DNA of 64,000 bases from Lysinibacillus pakistanensis (GTDB lineage: Bacteria > Bacillota > Bacilli > Bacillales_A > Planococcaceae): positions 1-64,000 of the forward strand of contig BBDJ01000001.1 of NCBI GenBank assembly GCA_001312325.1. Direction: 5' to 3'. Position numbers and translations under genes: made by a program. Below are positions 10,502-21,146 of this stretch, one piece after another; position 1 is the stretch's first letter; the number at the start of each line of letters is the position of its first letter. The notes beneath the pieces were generated by a model, which worked only from the letters and a program-made list of their open reading frames with translations, was not told the origin of the DNA and did not search any database.

Positions 10502-11365
10502 CTAATAAACTTTTAAAAGTGCCTGCGTACCATACCCACCATAGCCCTCTTCAATAAGCTTTTCATACATTTCATAAGCAAGTGTTAAACCTGGTAACGA
10601 TATCCCCATTTTTTTAGATTCATCTAAAGCAATTTTCATGTCCTTGACAAAATGTTTAATATAAAAACCAGGGGCGTAATCATCATTAATCATACGAGGT
10701 GCTAAATTACTTAAAGACCAGGATCCAGCAGCACCAGAAGCAATCGATTGTAATACTGTTGGTAAATCAAGTCCAGCTTTTAAACCATAAGCTAATGATT
10801 CACATACACCAATCATCCCAGAAGCAATAACAATCTGATTACACATTTTAGCATGCTGTCCTGCACCTGCTTCACCTTGATAAACAATATTCTCACCAAA
10901 ATGTTTCATAACTGCTAATACTTTATCAAATGTAGCCTTGCTGCCGCCAACCATAATGGATAATGTACCATTTTGGGCACCAATATCCCCCCCAGAAACA
11001 GGTGCATCTAACGCTTCTACCCCAAGCGTTTGAGCATGAGTAAAAATTTGCTTTGCTAATGTCGGCTCTGAAGTAGTCATATCAATCAAGATATTGCCTG
11101 TTTCAGCAGATTGAAATAATCCATTGTCTCCAAAGTATACTTCCTCTACATCTGAAGGGTATCCAACCATTGTGAAAGCTAAATCCTTATTTTTAAATGC
11201 CTCTGCTGGAGAGCTAGCCCAAGTTGCACCTAATGCTACAAGTGGTTCAGCTTTTTCTTTAGTTCTAGTATAAACCGTTACTTCATGACCATTGTGTAAT
11301 AAATGCTTAACAATACTAGCGCCCATAACACCTGTACCAATAAATGCAATACGTTCTTTTCCCAT
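10502..11365 (-). CDS. ykwC: beta-hydroxyacid dehydrogenase, YkwC-like
   Basis: NAD(P)-dependent 3-hydroxyisobutyrate-dehydrogenase-family enzyme of 287 aa. Rossmann motif FIGTGVMGASIV at the N-terminus, substrate motif DAPVSGGDIGAQNGTLSIMV (~residue 120), catalytic lysine in AGQHAKMCNQ (~170), and GAAGSWSLSNLAPRM. The closest remembered protein is B. subtilis YkwC, which shares these blocks almost word for word. The physiological substrate is not known. Intact frame; AGGAGTCACTAC precedes ATG 11365. Monocistronic, ending at a hairpin shared with the repeat element. Confidence 0.88.
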   Translation of the reverse strand: MGKERIAFIGTGVMGASIVKHLLHNGHEVTVYTRTKEKAEPLVALGATWASSPAEAFKNKDLAFTMVGYPSDVEEVYFGDNGLFQSAETGNILIDMTTSEPTLAKQIFTHAQTLGVEALDAPVSGGDIGAQNGTLSIMVGGSKATFDKVLAVMKHFGENIVYQGEAGAGQHAKMCNQIVIASGMIGVCESLAYGLKAGLDLPTVLQSIASGAAGSWSLSNLAPRMINDDYAPGFYIKHFVKDMKIALDESKKMGISLPGLTLAYEMYEKLIEEGYGGYGTQALLKVY

Positions 11366-11515
11366 ATGTAGTGACTCCTTCTTATTCCATGCTAGCCATC
11401 AATTAAAATGAATGATTAACACTAATTGTTGTCTTTTCAGTGTAGTTGAATAAGTGCAATAATTCAAACTCTTCTTATGACTTATACTAAATGGTTAAAA
11501 AATTATACGAATAAA

Positions 11516-11551
11516 CAAAAAAGAGAGCAAGTGATGGGGTATCACTGCTCT
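11516..11551 (-). terminator. Terminator of the Spo0E-like gene
   Basis: Stem AGAGCA-GTGAT/ATCAC-TGCTCT; the minus-strand 3' side runs into CTTTTTT. It lies ~110 bp after the stop of the small gene at 11659. Confidence 0.65.
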
Positions 11552-11658
11552 AAAGGGGGAAATGAGAATGTTGCTGTGTTCAATTTAAGTATTCCCCGTT
11601 AAATGTTTTTTTAAACATCTTTTTTTAAAGTTTATACTCTGAATACTGGAACATTCTT

Positions 11659-11835
11659 TTATTCTTCTTGATCTTCTTCTTCCTCAAATGCTGTCTGTCT
11701 ATAATAAGTGTTCATTAACTGATCTAATCTGCGACTCAGTTGAATGGTTTTTGCGTTTTGTAACCCGTTTTCTACACCTGAGCGAATCATCATCTCACGA
11801 GTTTGTTCCATTTGTTTCAAGAGTAGATTGACCAT
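11659..11835 (-). CDS. Spo0E-like sporulation regulatory protein
   Basis: A 58-aa protein. The pattern IQLSRRLDQLMNTYY matches the Spo0E-family signature, in which an LSxxLDxLI..Y helix carries the catalytic Asp; members dephosphorylate Spo0A~P and delay sporulation. Two helices can be drawn (residues 3-20 and 28-48), followed by an acidic tail (EEEEDQEE). ATG 11835 has GGAGGG eight bases upstream. It stands alone with its own terminator. The canonical SQELD is SRRLD here, so assignment rests on overall pattern and size. Confidence 0.75.
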   Translation of the reverse strand: MVNLLLKQMEQTREMMIRSGVENGLQNAKTIQLSRRLDQLMNTYYRQTAFEEEEDQEE

Positions 11836-11927
11836 TCATACAACCCTCCACATACAAATAATCATACCATTATTATACATTTATATTTCATTTCTTACAG
11901 CATTAACTTCCGACAATGTTCGACAAA

Positions 11928-12116
11928 TTAACTTCTAGGAATTTCCTGATAAGTGTAAATCACTAGCCCATTTTGTTTGGCCTCACCACGAAAATGTTTG
12001 AATAAAGGGTGTTTTACCAGTACTTCTCGGAATTCATAAAATTGTTCCTTATCAATTTCTATACTGTTAATTTCCCCATTTTGTAATTGTTTAAGCATAT
12101 TTTCGTATTTATCCAT
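11928..12116 (-). CDS. Conserved hypothetical protein, 62 aa
   Basis: I do not recognise a named family. The 62-aa product is helical and charged, with FYEFREVLVKHPLFKHFRGE in the middle and YTYQEIPRS at the end. Codon use and a ribosome site (AAAGGAAT before ATG 12116) support a real gene. It is divergent from the YkvS-like gene; the ~125 bp between them must hold both promoters. Confidence 0.6.
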   Translation of the reverse strand: MDKYENMLKQLQNGEINSIEIDKEQFYEFREVLVKHPLFKHFRGEAKQNGLVIYTYQEIPRS

Positions 12117-12241
12117 TTATTCTATTCCTTTCTTCTAAATCATTTTGTGTAATAAATTATGAATTATTCAAAAAAAGCTTTACGTTTCCCTTTTTTTAAT
12201 GCAAACTGTATATTATTAGTCGATGAAGGAGCTGACTGTCT

Positions 12242-12430
12242 GTGAAAATAGCTGAAGTTGGAAATATTATCGAGTTTAAAAATGGTCTGCAAGGTATTGT
12301 TGAAAAGGTAAATGAAAATTCGGTAATTGTAGATTTAACATACATGGAGAATTTCGATTCTCTAGAGATCGAAGAGAAAACAGTTGTTAACCATAAACGA
12401 TACAAAATTTTATATACTAATGAAGCTTAA
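12242..12430 (+). CDS. ykvS: DUF2187 family protein (YkvS-like)
   Basis: A 62-aa beta-barrel-like small protein: VGNIIEFKNGLQGIVEKV followed by NSVIVDLTYM and TVVNHKRYKIL, the layout of B. subtilis YkvS (DUF2187). The function is unknown in the family. It starts with GTG 12242, ten bases after GAAGGAG. A strong terminator follows. Confidence 0.8.
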   Translation: MKIAEVGNIIEFKNGLQGIVEKVNENSVIVDLTYMENFDSLEIEEKTVVNHKRYKILYTNEA

Positions 12431-12440
12431 TAGTCTGAAT

Positions 12441-12481
12441 AGTCCCTATTTGTCTTTATAGATGATATGGGACTTTTTTTT
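12441..12481 (+). terminator. Terminator after ykvS
   Basis: AGTCCC and GGGACT arms around a ~24-nt loop, followed by nine T residues. Confidence 0.75.
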
Positions 12482-12510
12482 TGATAAAATTAAAGCATGG
12501 AGGTCGAATT

Positions 12511-13127
12511 ATGCTTACAAATTCGAAACAAACAATATTATTTCTCCTTTCTTTATTATTCGTTTATGGCATGCTAGCTTTTACCTTTGCTAATCAAGCA
12601 GTATTTTGGTACTTGTATGCATTTATTTTGCTTGTATGTATTGCAATCTCAATTTTAGCCGGTAAAATCGAAGATCAATTACCTACATGGCAATTCCTAC
12701 TCTTTGGTATTGGATACGGTACAATCACATATGGTATCATTCGCTTTGGTTATTGGCTTGCACCATACATCAATGATTCGTTAGTACAATCTGTTCAAAA
12801 ATTTTTAACAAACTATGGACCACAAAATATTTGGCACTATATTTTACTTGTATTCATTATAGCTATTGGTGAAGAACTATTTTGGCGCGGATATGTTCAA
12901 CAACAGTTAAAACGCTTTATGCGTCCTGCTGTAGCAGTTATTGTAACAGCTATTTTATGTGCCATCTCCATTGCCTTAAGCGGTTTTATGCTTGGTATGG
13001 TTGCCGCACTCATAGCTAGCCTCATATGGGGCTTTTTATATGAATGGCGTAAAAGTATGCCACTTGTTATTGTAGCCATGTAGTTTTTGTACTATTATTA
13101 TTTTTAGTGTTACCTTTAACATCATAA
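12511..13127 (+). CDS. CPBP-family intramembrane metalloprotease
   Basis: About 206 aa with six or so membrane helices and the CPBP (CAAX protease/bacteriocin-processing) motif GEELFWRGYVQ (EExxxR) at ~residue 130, followed by SLIWGFLYEWR. ATG 12511 has GGAGG seven bases upstream, a better start than the in-frame TTG at 12481. A missing C at ~13072 truncates the apparent frame; corrected, the end reads AHVVFVLLLFLVLPL, which supplies the conserved final motif-3 histidine. Such proteins process prenylated or peptide substrates or confer bacteriocin immunity; the substrate here is unknown. Confidence 0.82.
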
Positions 13128-13188
13128 CATTAAAAATTGGAAACATTTTATCTTTACCAACGTTTAATTTAGAAAAGGAGGGCATTTC

Positions 13189-13867
13189 ATGCAAAAAAAA
13201 ATTATTCTCATTACTTGCATTATTACTAACAGCCGTTTTATTTGTAGGATGTAATACTACTGACAAATCAGAGAGTTCAGGTGCTCAAAATAATGAGCCA
13301 TCAAATACTTCCAATGAACAAAAACCATCTGAGGATAACACTGCAGGTGAAGCGCAAGAAACGCCTACATCAAATGATTCAAACACAGATACTTCTACTA
13401 GTCCAAAACAAGAGGTTAAATACGTCCAAAAAGGTGTAGATAAAACTGAAAAGGCAAGTGAATCTAAAAGCGTTGAACAAGGCTATAAAATGCAGCAGCT
13501 ACCAGGATTCACACTTACTCAAGAAGAACCAGGTAAAGATATGCTAGTCTCAAATGAAAATGATGAAGTATTTATGCGTATTGAAACTGTAGATGCTTCT
13601 CAGGCAAACTTTAATGATGTTAAAACTTCTTTGCAAGATCATATGAATGCTGTCGGGGAAACAGTAGCATTAACATCTGAGGAACTTTCAGCATTTAAGA
13701 ATGTAACAAATATCGAAGGCTATGTGGTTGATTTCGATACAGAAAAAGTAGTTGGGGTTGTTTTTGAAAAAGATGGCTTAATTACAAAACTAATAATCCA
13801 TGATAATGATGAATTAGACTTAACAGATGCTATGCTTAATATGGCGGCAACAATTTCAAAACAATAA
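13189..13867 (+). CDS. Putative lipoprotein with low-complexity linker
   Basis: About 225 aa. A start at 13189 after AAAGGAGGG, corrected for one extra A in a nine-A run, gives a classic lipoprotein signal (LLALLLTAVLFVGC, Cys ~20). Then comes a Ser/Asn/Thr/Glu-rich linker of ~70 residues and a globular C-terminal domain (from QQLPGFTLTQEEPG to the end) that I do not recognise. Probably anchored to the outer membrane face. It follows the CPBP gene by ~60 bp and may be cotranscribed. Confidence 0.75.
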
Positions 13868-13875
13868 ATATTAAA

Positions 13876-13920
13876 AAAAAGACTGTAGACGAACTAAAAA
13901 GTTGCCTACAGTCTTTTTGT
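13876..13920 (+). terminator. Terminator after the lipoprotein gene
   Basis: Stem AAGACTGTAG/CTACAGTCTT followed by TTTTG. Confidence 0.8.
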
Positions 13921-13984
13921 TCATAAAAACATCCCAAAGCAATAAAGAACTAAAAAAAATTACTTTTTATCTTTTTTTAAAACT

Positions 13985-14032
13985 AAAAAAATCGATTTGC
14001 ACCGCATTTTTTTTACGGCAAATCGACTTTTT
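13985..14032. terminator. Bidirectional terminator
   Basis: Stem AAATCGATTTGC/GCAAATCGACTT flanked by A-runs on the left and T-runs on the right, serving the converging MarR gene. Confidence 0.75.
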
Positions 14033-14058
14033 CAGTGCCCTTAACAATCGGGTACTTC

Positions 14059-14505
14059 TTAATAAGATAAATCTTTAATGGACAGCCCTAATTTTTTCAA
14101 CAAATTGATGGCTTGATCTTTTTCCTCCACAGATAACACACTCACTAGCTCATGCAAATGACGCTCATGCTTTGGAAATAACTCACTCATAAACGCCTCA
14201 CCCTTCTCAGTAATTTCTGCATAGGTAACACGGCGATCTGCTGGACAAGAGACACGTAATAAATATCCTCTTTTTTCAAGCTTGTCAATGACATACGTAA
14301 TAGACCCACTGGCTAGCAAAATTTTATTGCCAATTTGCTGTAAAGGTTGTCTTCCTTTATGATAAAGAAGCTCTAATACAGCAAATTCAGTAGGATTTAG
14401 TCCATTCTCTTGAAAGAATGAATGAGTTGTCTCATTAATCGCTTTATGTGCACGTGATAATACAATATATAATTTTAAAGATTGCTTTAAATCTTCTGAC
14501 GTCAT
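14059..14505 (-). CDS. mhqR: MarR-family repressor, MhqR-like
   Basis: A 148-aa winged-helix protein. The recognition region ILLASGSITYVIDKLEKRGYL and the wing CPADRRVTYAEITEKG are typical MarR. The specific wording LNPTEFAVLELLYHKGRQPLQQIG resembles B. subtilis MhqR (YkvE), which represses quinone and electrophile detoxification genes through a TATCTCGA-nn-TCGAGATA operator. A perfect copy of that operator is present in this window upstream of the YceI gene (45083-45100), and the YkvS/YkwC-like neighbours recall the ykv-ykw region of B. subtilis. MarR membership is sure; the MhqR assignment is likely but inferred. Confidence 0.78.
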   Translation of the reverse strand: MTSEDLKQSLKLYIVLSRAHKAINETTHSFFQENGLNPTEFAVLELLYHKGRQPLQQIGNKILLASGSITYVIDKLEKRGYLLRVSCPADRRVTYAEITEKGEAFMSELFPKHERHLHELVSVLSVEEKDQAINLLKKLGLSIKDLSY

Positions 14506-14626
14506 ATCCTTTTCCTCTCAATTCGCTCTTTATACATGCCATTATAGCGATTTTAGAAAAGCATTGTCAAAAGCAATATCTAAATTCGTGCATTTTAAAG
14601 CATTTATGCAACCATTTATACTTTCC

Positions 14627-16108
14627 TTATGTTACTAAATAAGCGGAGTCCTTCGACGATACATCCACTGCATCCATTTGATTAAATGTGTAAATAGGAA
14701 ATTGCAGGTGGAAGCATGTCCCCTTCTGTAATTCACTATTCACACCAATTAACCCTTCATGCTCTTCTATCACTTTTTCACGAAAGCAAGGCCTAGTCCT
14801 GTCCCTGTTGATTTAGTCGTGTAAAAAGGCTGGAATAAGTTTTGAAGGGTACTGCTATCCATACCGTTGCCTTCATCTTTAATCATTAGTTCAACCATCG
14901 TGCAGTCAATGACATTCATTTCTATCGTGATTGTTCCACCATTATTCATGGACTCCATCGCATTTTTAATGAGATTCATGAAAACTTGCTTTAAACGATT
15001 TTCATTACCACCAATATAAGCTGCTTGATTAGTAGAAGAAATATATTGAATCATAATATTTTTCATCAAAGCATCCGGAAGCATAAATTCAATCACTTGC
15101 TTCACAATATTGTCCAAATCTAATAATTCCACCTTCATACTTGTTGGCTTGGACAATACTAAAAGCTCGGATAAAATTTGTTCCATCCGTTGTAGCTCAC
15201 TATCAATGACAGATAAATACATTCGCGATTCTTCATCAGCATTCAGCTTTAATAATTCCGTAAAGCCCTTGAGTGAAGTCAATGGATTCCGAATTTCATG
15301 GGCAATGCTTGCTGCCATTTGACCAACCACATTTAAAGCCTGCTGATGCTCAACTTTATGTTGAAGTTGTTTCTTTTCTGTTTCATCATTAATAACTGTG
15401 ATAATAATATTGTTGTATTCATCAAAAACACTAGAGATTTCATAATAACATGTTCTACTAACTTGCGTTTCATCAACAACATGAATACTTGCATGTTTCT
15501 CACCCATTAACTTTGAAAGATAGGATGTAATTTGTCCCTTTTTCATTGTAAATGAGTCAAAAATATGCTGATGTGCTTTATGAAGAAGCTGCGTTTTTTT
15601 CTAATTTTAAATACATTTCTGCATACTTATTGAGCCCAAGAATTATTCCGCTAGCATCACTTACTATGACAGCATATGGTAAGTGATCGTATGCATTGAA
15701 AGACTGTGACCTTTCCTGCTCCTGACTAACATATAACCTATGGGCAACATCATTATTTAATGTTGAAATTTGGGCAACGATTTCCCCTGTATTTGGATCA
15801 TAAAAACATTTGAAGGACATCATCTCAAATTCGTTACCAGCAATACGAATATTAAAGATTTCTTCAGATCTCAGGTCGTTTTGTAGTTGTTTGACAAACT
15901 TCGCCCATTTTAAATTGGATGGCTCGTCCATTGCTAAATAGCCAATATACGTTAAATTCAGGTTAAAAAGTTTTATAGCAGCTTCATTAACGTTTAAAAT
16001 TTTTCCTGCTTTATTCAGAATAAGTGTTGGTGACGAAGTACTTTTCATAAGATTTCCAAAACATTGATTAATATCATTTTGCTTCAACTTTCTCACCGAA
16101 CCTTTCAA
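14627..16108 (-). CDS. PAS-domain sensor histidine kinase (orphan)
   Basis: About 493 aa, no membrane segment. Two or three PAS domains (residues ~20-120, ~135-180 and a third stretch after the break), then the HisKA box HEIRNPLTSLKGFTELL and an ATPase domain with the N box (NLIKNAME), G1 (DEGNGMD) and G2 (GTGLGLAFVKK). This resembles the cytosolic sporulation kinases (KinA/KinE type); no response regulator is adjacent, so it may feed the Spo0 phosphorelay (inference). Breaks: an extra A at ~15600 and a missing A at ~14780; the corrected end lies at 14627. The start is uncertain (TTG 16108 or GTG 16096). Confidence 0.85.
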
Positions 16109-16309
16109 AAGAGTAAAAAAAACCTCTAAATTGAATTTTGAGCCTTTACTATACTTTATGACTGTACGATTCTATTATTACAAAATTTAGTAAATTTAAG
16201 TATTTAAAATTATTTCACGAACCGTTCACAAAATAAATAGGTAAAAAGGATTATATTGTATGATAGCTACTTGACTGTTACAATTAGATGTTGAAAGGAA
16301 GATTATTGA

Positions 16310-18049
16310 ATGAATACTATTTTAACTACTTTAAACGCAAAGTATATTCACACAAATTTAGCATTGCGTTACTTAAAAGGAGCTGCTTTACCAGAATTCA
16401 ATCCAATTATTGCAGAATACACAATTAAAGATCCCGCTTTTAATATTGTATCAGATTTATTTCAAAAAAAACCTGATATTGTAGGATTTAGTTGCTACAT
16501 CTGGAATATTGAAGAAACTATTCATGTTATTAAAATGTTAAAAACTGTCTGCCCCGATGTTAAAATTTTGCTGGGGGGCCTGAAGTTTCTTATGATGTCC
16601 ACTATTGGTTACGTAGGATTGAAGAAATTGATTTTATTATCATGGGTGAAGGCGAGACATCTTTCAAACAATTACTTCATTATTTACATGGAGATATTTC
16701 ATTAGAGGATGTACCAGGGATATGTTATTTAGAGGATGGTAAAGTAAGAATTCACGCTCAGCCTCCAAAGATAGACTTACGAGAATTGCCTAGTCCATTT
16801 CGTTTTGAAGAGGATATTCCACACCTCAGCAAACGAATTCAGTATATTGAAACAAGCAGAGGATGTCCGTTTAGCTGTCAATTTTGCTTATCTTCTATTG
16901 AAGTAGGGGTTCGTTACTTTAACCGTGAAAAAAATAAAAGAAGACATTCGTTTTCTAATGAATAATGGTGCACGTACAATTAAATTTGTTGACCGTACTT
17001 TTAATATTAGTCGTAGCTATGCTATGGAAATGTTTCAATTTTTAATCGATGAGCATAAGCCAGGTGTTGTCTTTCAATTTGAGATTACCGCAGATATTAT
17101 GCGTCCTGAGGTCATCCAATTTTTAAATGATAACGCCCCAAAAGGTTTATTCCGTTTTGAAATAGGCGTACAATCCACAAACGATTTAACAAATACACTC
17201 GTCAAACGCCGTCAAAATTTTGAAAAGCTAAAGCGTACAGTGACCATGGTAAAAGATGGAGGGAAAATTGATCAGCATTTAGATTTAATTGCTGGTCTGC
17301 CTGAAGAGGACTATGGTAGCTTCAGACAAACCTTTAATGATGTTTTTGCAATGAGACCTGAGGAATTACAGCTTGGGTTCCTAAAGCTGCTGCGCGGGAC
17401 AGGGCTTCGCCTTGAAGCTGAAAAATTCGGCTATACTTATGTTGATTTAGCGCCCTATGAGATTTTCTCTAATAATGTCTTAAACTTCGACGATATTGTC
17501 CGTATTAAACATGCCGAGGATGTACTTGAGAAGTATTGGAATGATCATCGTATGGATCATACAGTTGAATATCTAGTAACGGAAGTTTTTGAAACACCTT
17601 TTGATTTCTTCCAAAACTTTGGAACTTATTGGGAATCGAAGGGATGGTCCCGAATTGGTCATCAACTTGAGGATTTATTCCGTCGTTTATTAATGTTTTT
17701 AGAAACGATAGAGGGTGTGAATATAGATATTGTTAAAAGCTTAATGCAACTAGATTATCTGATGGTACAGCAATTCCAGCCTCGCAAATTATGGTGGAAG
17801 GAACGTCCTACTGAAGAACAGCAAAAAGCAATTTACAATGCCTTGCGTGAAAACCCTTCAATAGCGGGCGAAACATTCGCTAATTTCAATTTATCAGAAA
17901 AAGAATTATTTAAACATACACTTGTAGTACCACACCACTTGGATTACCAAAATTTCATAAAAGGCAAAATTGTACAAAAAAACGGCTATCTATTCACATA
18001 TTTCCGTCATGGACAAGCCCCGTACTTTGCGTCCATCCATTCTATATAA
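16310..18049 (+). CDS. B12-binding-domain radical SAM protein (DUF4080 type)
   Basis: About 580 aa. The N-terminal ~140 residues look like a cobalamin-binding fold (LLGGPEVSYDV after correction). The radical SAM cluster motif SRGCPFSCQFC lies at ~residue 185, followed by a TIM-barrel core (GLFRFEIGVQSTN, LDLIAGLPEEDYGSF) and a C-terminal DUF4080-like region with many aromatic residues. The reaction is unknown; relatives carry out methylations or other radical chemistry. GAAAGGAAGA precedes ATG 16310. Breaks: a missing G in the G-run at ~16575 and an extra A at ~16932. Monocistronic with a strong terminator. Confidence 0.85.
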
Positions 18050-18051
18050 TT

Positions 18052-18098
18052 AAAAACGCTAATCCTATAAAATCAACGTTAGGATTGGCGTTTTTCTA
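18052..18098 (+). terminator. Terminator of the radical SAM gene
   Basis: Stem AAAACGCTAATCCTA/TTAGGATTGGCGTTTTT with an 11-nt loop. Confidence 0.85.
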
Positions 18099-18383
18099 TT
18101 CTTAAAGAATTCTTAAATTTCCCAAACCTATTTAAGCTCTTCAAAAGTAACCATAATGAACAGTCAAACAGGAAGTTCACCCCTGTTACTTTATCTTAGT
18201 AATGGTAGCACAAATAACCCAAAAATTCTTAGTGCTAAATTCCTAGCAGAAGAACATAATCATCTTGTAATTAATACCCATTTCGATAATAATACATTCG
18301 GGATAAATAATTTTAAATTTTTTTGACATTTTAACGAAAATTGTTTTTTTAGCGATTTTTCTATTGCCTTTACCAAGTTAAAA

Positions 18384-18438
18384 TGAAACCCGAATACACG
18401 TTAAATATACTTTTTAACGTATACTCAGGTTATGACAA
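18384..18438 (-). terminator. Terminator of ktrB
   Basis: Long imperfect stem (ACCTGAGTATACGTTAAA paired across a 7-nt loop) followed by TTTCATTTT on the minus strand. The ~285 bp before it (18099-18383) hold nothing that I recognise. Confidence 0.6.
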
Positions 18439-18445
18439 AACCCTG

Positions 18446-19820
18446 TTACCCAATAATTACACGTTCCTTTGGATAATGATAGCTTGATTTTTTACCTCTT
18501 CCTCCTCCACCAAGAGTATAAAGGAAGGAAATTAAGCCAACACGACCAACAAACATCAAAATAATAATGATCATTTTGCCGACTATTGATAAATCAGAAG
18601 TAATTCCTAATGACATGCCACATGTACCGAATGCTGAGGTAATTTCAAAAATGATTTGTATCAGTGATGCATGCGGCTCGGTAATAAGTAAAATAATAGT
18701 CGCAACCAAGACCATAAAGAAAGCTAACAAAATAACAACAAACGAGCGAAAGACATCAATTAAATGTATTTCACGTCCAAACACTTGAATATCCTCTCTT
18801 CCTCTTGCAAAGGTAATAAGAAATAGGATCGCCATGGCAAATGTTGTTGTACGTATCCCACCACCAACTGAGCTAGGTGAAGAACCGATAAACATTAGGA
18901 AACTCATAAAAATATCTGTTGCTTCACTAAATGTTGTTACATCATACGTTGTAAGCCCTGCTGAGCGTGTCGAAACCGAATGAAACATAGCAGAAAACAG
19001 CGCCTCATGCCAAGCCATTCCCTTAAATGAATGAAATGATTCAAGCAAAAAAATTACGACAGCACCAACTACAAATAAAATTGCGTACGTAGAGGTAGTA
19101 ATTTTTGTAAATAAACTGAATCGGAAATTTGCGTGACGATTCATTAAAAAAAGTTTTTACTTCTATAAGTACTGGGAAGCCTATTGCGCCAAGGACAATT
19201 AATACCATCGTAATCAATTGAACAAAATAATCGTTATGAAACGGTAGCAAGCTCATTCCTGTAATATCGAAACCACCATTAGTAGTGGCGGAAATAGAAG
19301 CAAAGACACCATGTAGAAAAGCTTCCTCTAACGTATCGAAATAATTCGTAAAGTGTAATGTTAGTATAAATGCACCTACAACCTCAATACCGATTAAGAT
19401 TTTTAATATTTCCCGTATTAATTGAACTACGCCAGATAAATTATATTGGTTATGGTCTATCATAATTAATTGTCGCTCACGCATGCCTATTTTTTTCCCA
19501 ACCAATAACCAAACAAAGGTACCGAGTGACATAATGCCAATGGCTCCAAGCTGCAGAATAACAAGCACCATTACGAGTCCAAAAGTTGTATACGTCTCTG
19601 AAATATTAAATGTTGTTAACCCCGTTACACTTACTGCGCTTACTGCTGTAAACAAGCTATCTAATAACGAAACTTTCACACCTTCTTGATGAACGCCTGG
19701 AAGTCGTAGTAACAGGAAGGAAATGGCTATGGCTATAAAATAATAAGATACTAGTACCTGAAACGGCGTTACAAGCCTATTCGATGATTTTTTCCAAGGC
19801 ACTTTCTTAACTCCTTCCAT
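18446..19820 (-). CDS. ktrB: Potassium uptake channel subunit KtrB/TrkH family
   Basis: Integral membrane K+ translocator, ~458 aa, four MPM repeats with selectivity-loop sequences SAVSVTGLTTF, SATTNGGFDITG, HSVSTRSAGLTTYD and SAFGTCGMSLGIT. The gating subunit KtrA is not adjacent, as in the ktrCD arrangement of Bacillus where the partner lies elsewhere. One extra T in the run near 19150 splits the frame at VKTFLMNRHANF. The start at 19820 follows a GGAAGGAG-like stretch (ATGGAAGGAG at the start itself), so an upstream alternative cannot be excluded. Confidence 0.9.
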
Positions 19821-19861
19821 ACTCTAAACTCGATAGATATTAGTATAGAAAAAAATACGTC

Positions 19862-19895
19862 AAAAAAGAAAGAGGAATAGATATGACTATTCCTC
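19862..19895 (-). terminator. Terminator of the terC-family gene
   Basis: Stem GAGGAATAG/CTATTCCTC followed on the minus strand by TTTCTTTTTT. Confidence 0.75.
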
Positions 19896-19902
19896 AAAAA
19901 AA

Positions 19903-20668
19903 TTAATGTGTATGTTGTTTATTCCTTACACCTACTAAGTAACCAACTAGTGCAATTGCTATTAGTACAACCCAAAAAGTTACCTCCCACGCTGTAGAAT
20001 GAGGGAACTCTACTGGTAAAATACCTACTCTTTCGTGTGATAATGTTAACACAACAAGCTTGACACCTACCCAACCAACAATTAAAAATGCAGCCGTTTC
20101 AAGTGAAGGATAGTCATTTAATACTTTTACAAACCATTGTGCAGCAAATCGCATCATGATAACACCAATAAATCCTCCAAGTAGCATCACTGCAAATTGA
20201 CCTCCATTAATACCACCAATATCAAAATGCCCTAGCTCTGGTAGTGTGACCGCTATAGCTACTGCTGCAAGCATAGAATCAATAGCAAATGCAATATCCG
20301 CAGCCTCCACCTTAAGCACCGTCATCCAGAAACCACTACCTCTTTTTGCTACTTTCTCATTCGTTTCGTCTGTTGAATCCTCTTTATGGCGTAAATCATA
20401 TATATTTTTAGCTGACATGAATAATAAATATGCTGCTCCTAGTGCTTGAATCTGCCAATAATTCACTAGCACTGTAATAATAAAAAGCGCTGAAAATCGG
20501 AAAATTAATGCACCAAATAATCCATAAAATAAAGCCTTTTTTTTGTTGATCACGCGGTAAATGTCTCACCATTACAGCCATTACAACTGCATTATCTGCT
20601 GCTAATAATCCTTCTAAAATAATCAGTACAATAAGTACCCACCCATACTGTAATAAAATTGCTTCCAT
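19903..20668 (-). CDS. TerC-family membrane protein (YkoY/YceF-like metal exporter)
   Basis: About 255 aa with seven or so helices. The N-terminus LEGLLAADNAVVMAVMVRHLP carries the conserved ADNA metal-site motif, and the second half repeats it (KVEAADIAFAIDSMLAA). Members load or export Mn2+. The gene sits directly behind a yybP-ykoY riboswitch, the known Mn2+-responsive switch that controls TerC-type exporters such as YkoY, so regulation and function agree. One extra base in the T-run at ~20537 breaks the frame near DQQKKALFYGLFG. AGAGGAGG precedes ATG 20668. Confidence 0.9.
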
Positions 20669-20726
20669 GTAAGTGCCTCCTCTACCTCTGTATACCCAAA
20701 TTAGTCATTACTATACAGGTACAAAA

Positions 20727-21052
20727 GAAAAGACCTCTGCCCTATGAAAAGGCAAAGGTCTCGCTAAGTAAATCAATTACGCCTTGGCGTAATTGGCGGA
20801 TGTCACGGATTTTCATTTCATCTCACCACCTTTAGAGGTGGGAGTTTTCTGTATCTGCCGCAATGCTTACGCACATAAAACTTTCGATACAAAAAAACAT
20901 TTGCTGAATGAAGATAAATCCCTTCTATCAGAAAATTTCAACTCCAAACTAGAAAGCATAGAGTTATTTACTATCACACCCGATGGTAAATACCATGTCT
21001 TGACGAATGTGAAACCAGCTACAACGCTCGTATCTGTTAGCTACTCCCCTTT
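20727..21052 (-). ncRNA. yybP-ykoY manganese riboswitch with enlarged core insertion
   Basis: On the minus strand the 5' element AAAGGGGAGTAGC (21052-21040) is followed by a helix-flanked CGTCAA (21005-21000), a small hairpin (ATGGTA/TACCAT) and CGGG (20982-20979). The 3' part has TGACATCCG (20805 down) and TTAGCGAGACCTTT (to ~20752). These blocks and their order match the yybP-ykoY consensus. GACCTTTGCC also forms one arm of the terminator hairpin 20730-20760 (followed by T-rich sequence), so P1 formation and termination are mutually exclusive: Mn2+ binding should switch the gene on. About 165 nt of extra sequence separate the two aptamer halves. Confidence 0.82.
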
Positions 21053-21146
21053 GACAAAATGTCGAAGGTGTTCTTCTGTAAAAAAATATTATAGCACTAA
21101 CATGAAAGCGTGGCAAAAAGATCTATCTACTATTTCATCTTCATAG

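Noticed and set aside
20822..20844. Intact IS200/IS605 element
   Set aside because: Only a right-end-like hairpin is visible; no tnpA or tnpB reading frame nearby.
20793..21146. Plus-strand frame of 117 codons over the terC leader
   Set aside because: It is the antisense of the yybP-ykoY riboswitch and its insertion, begins with TTG without a ribosome site, and resembles no protein.
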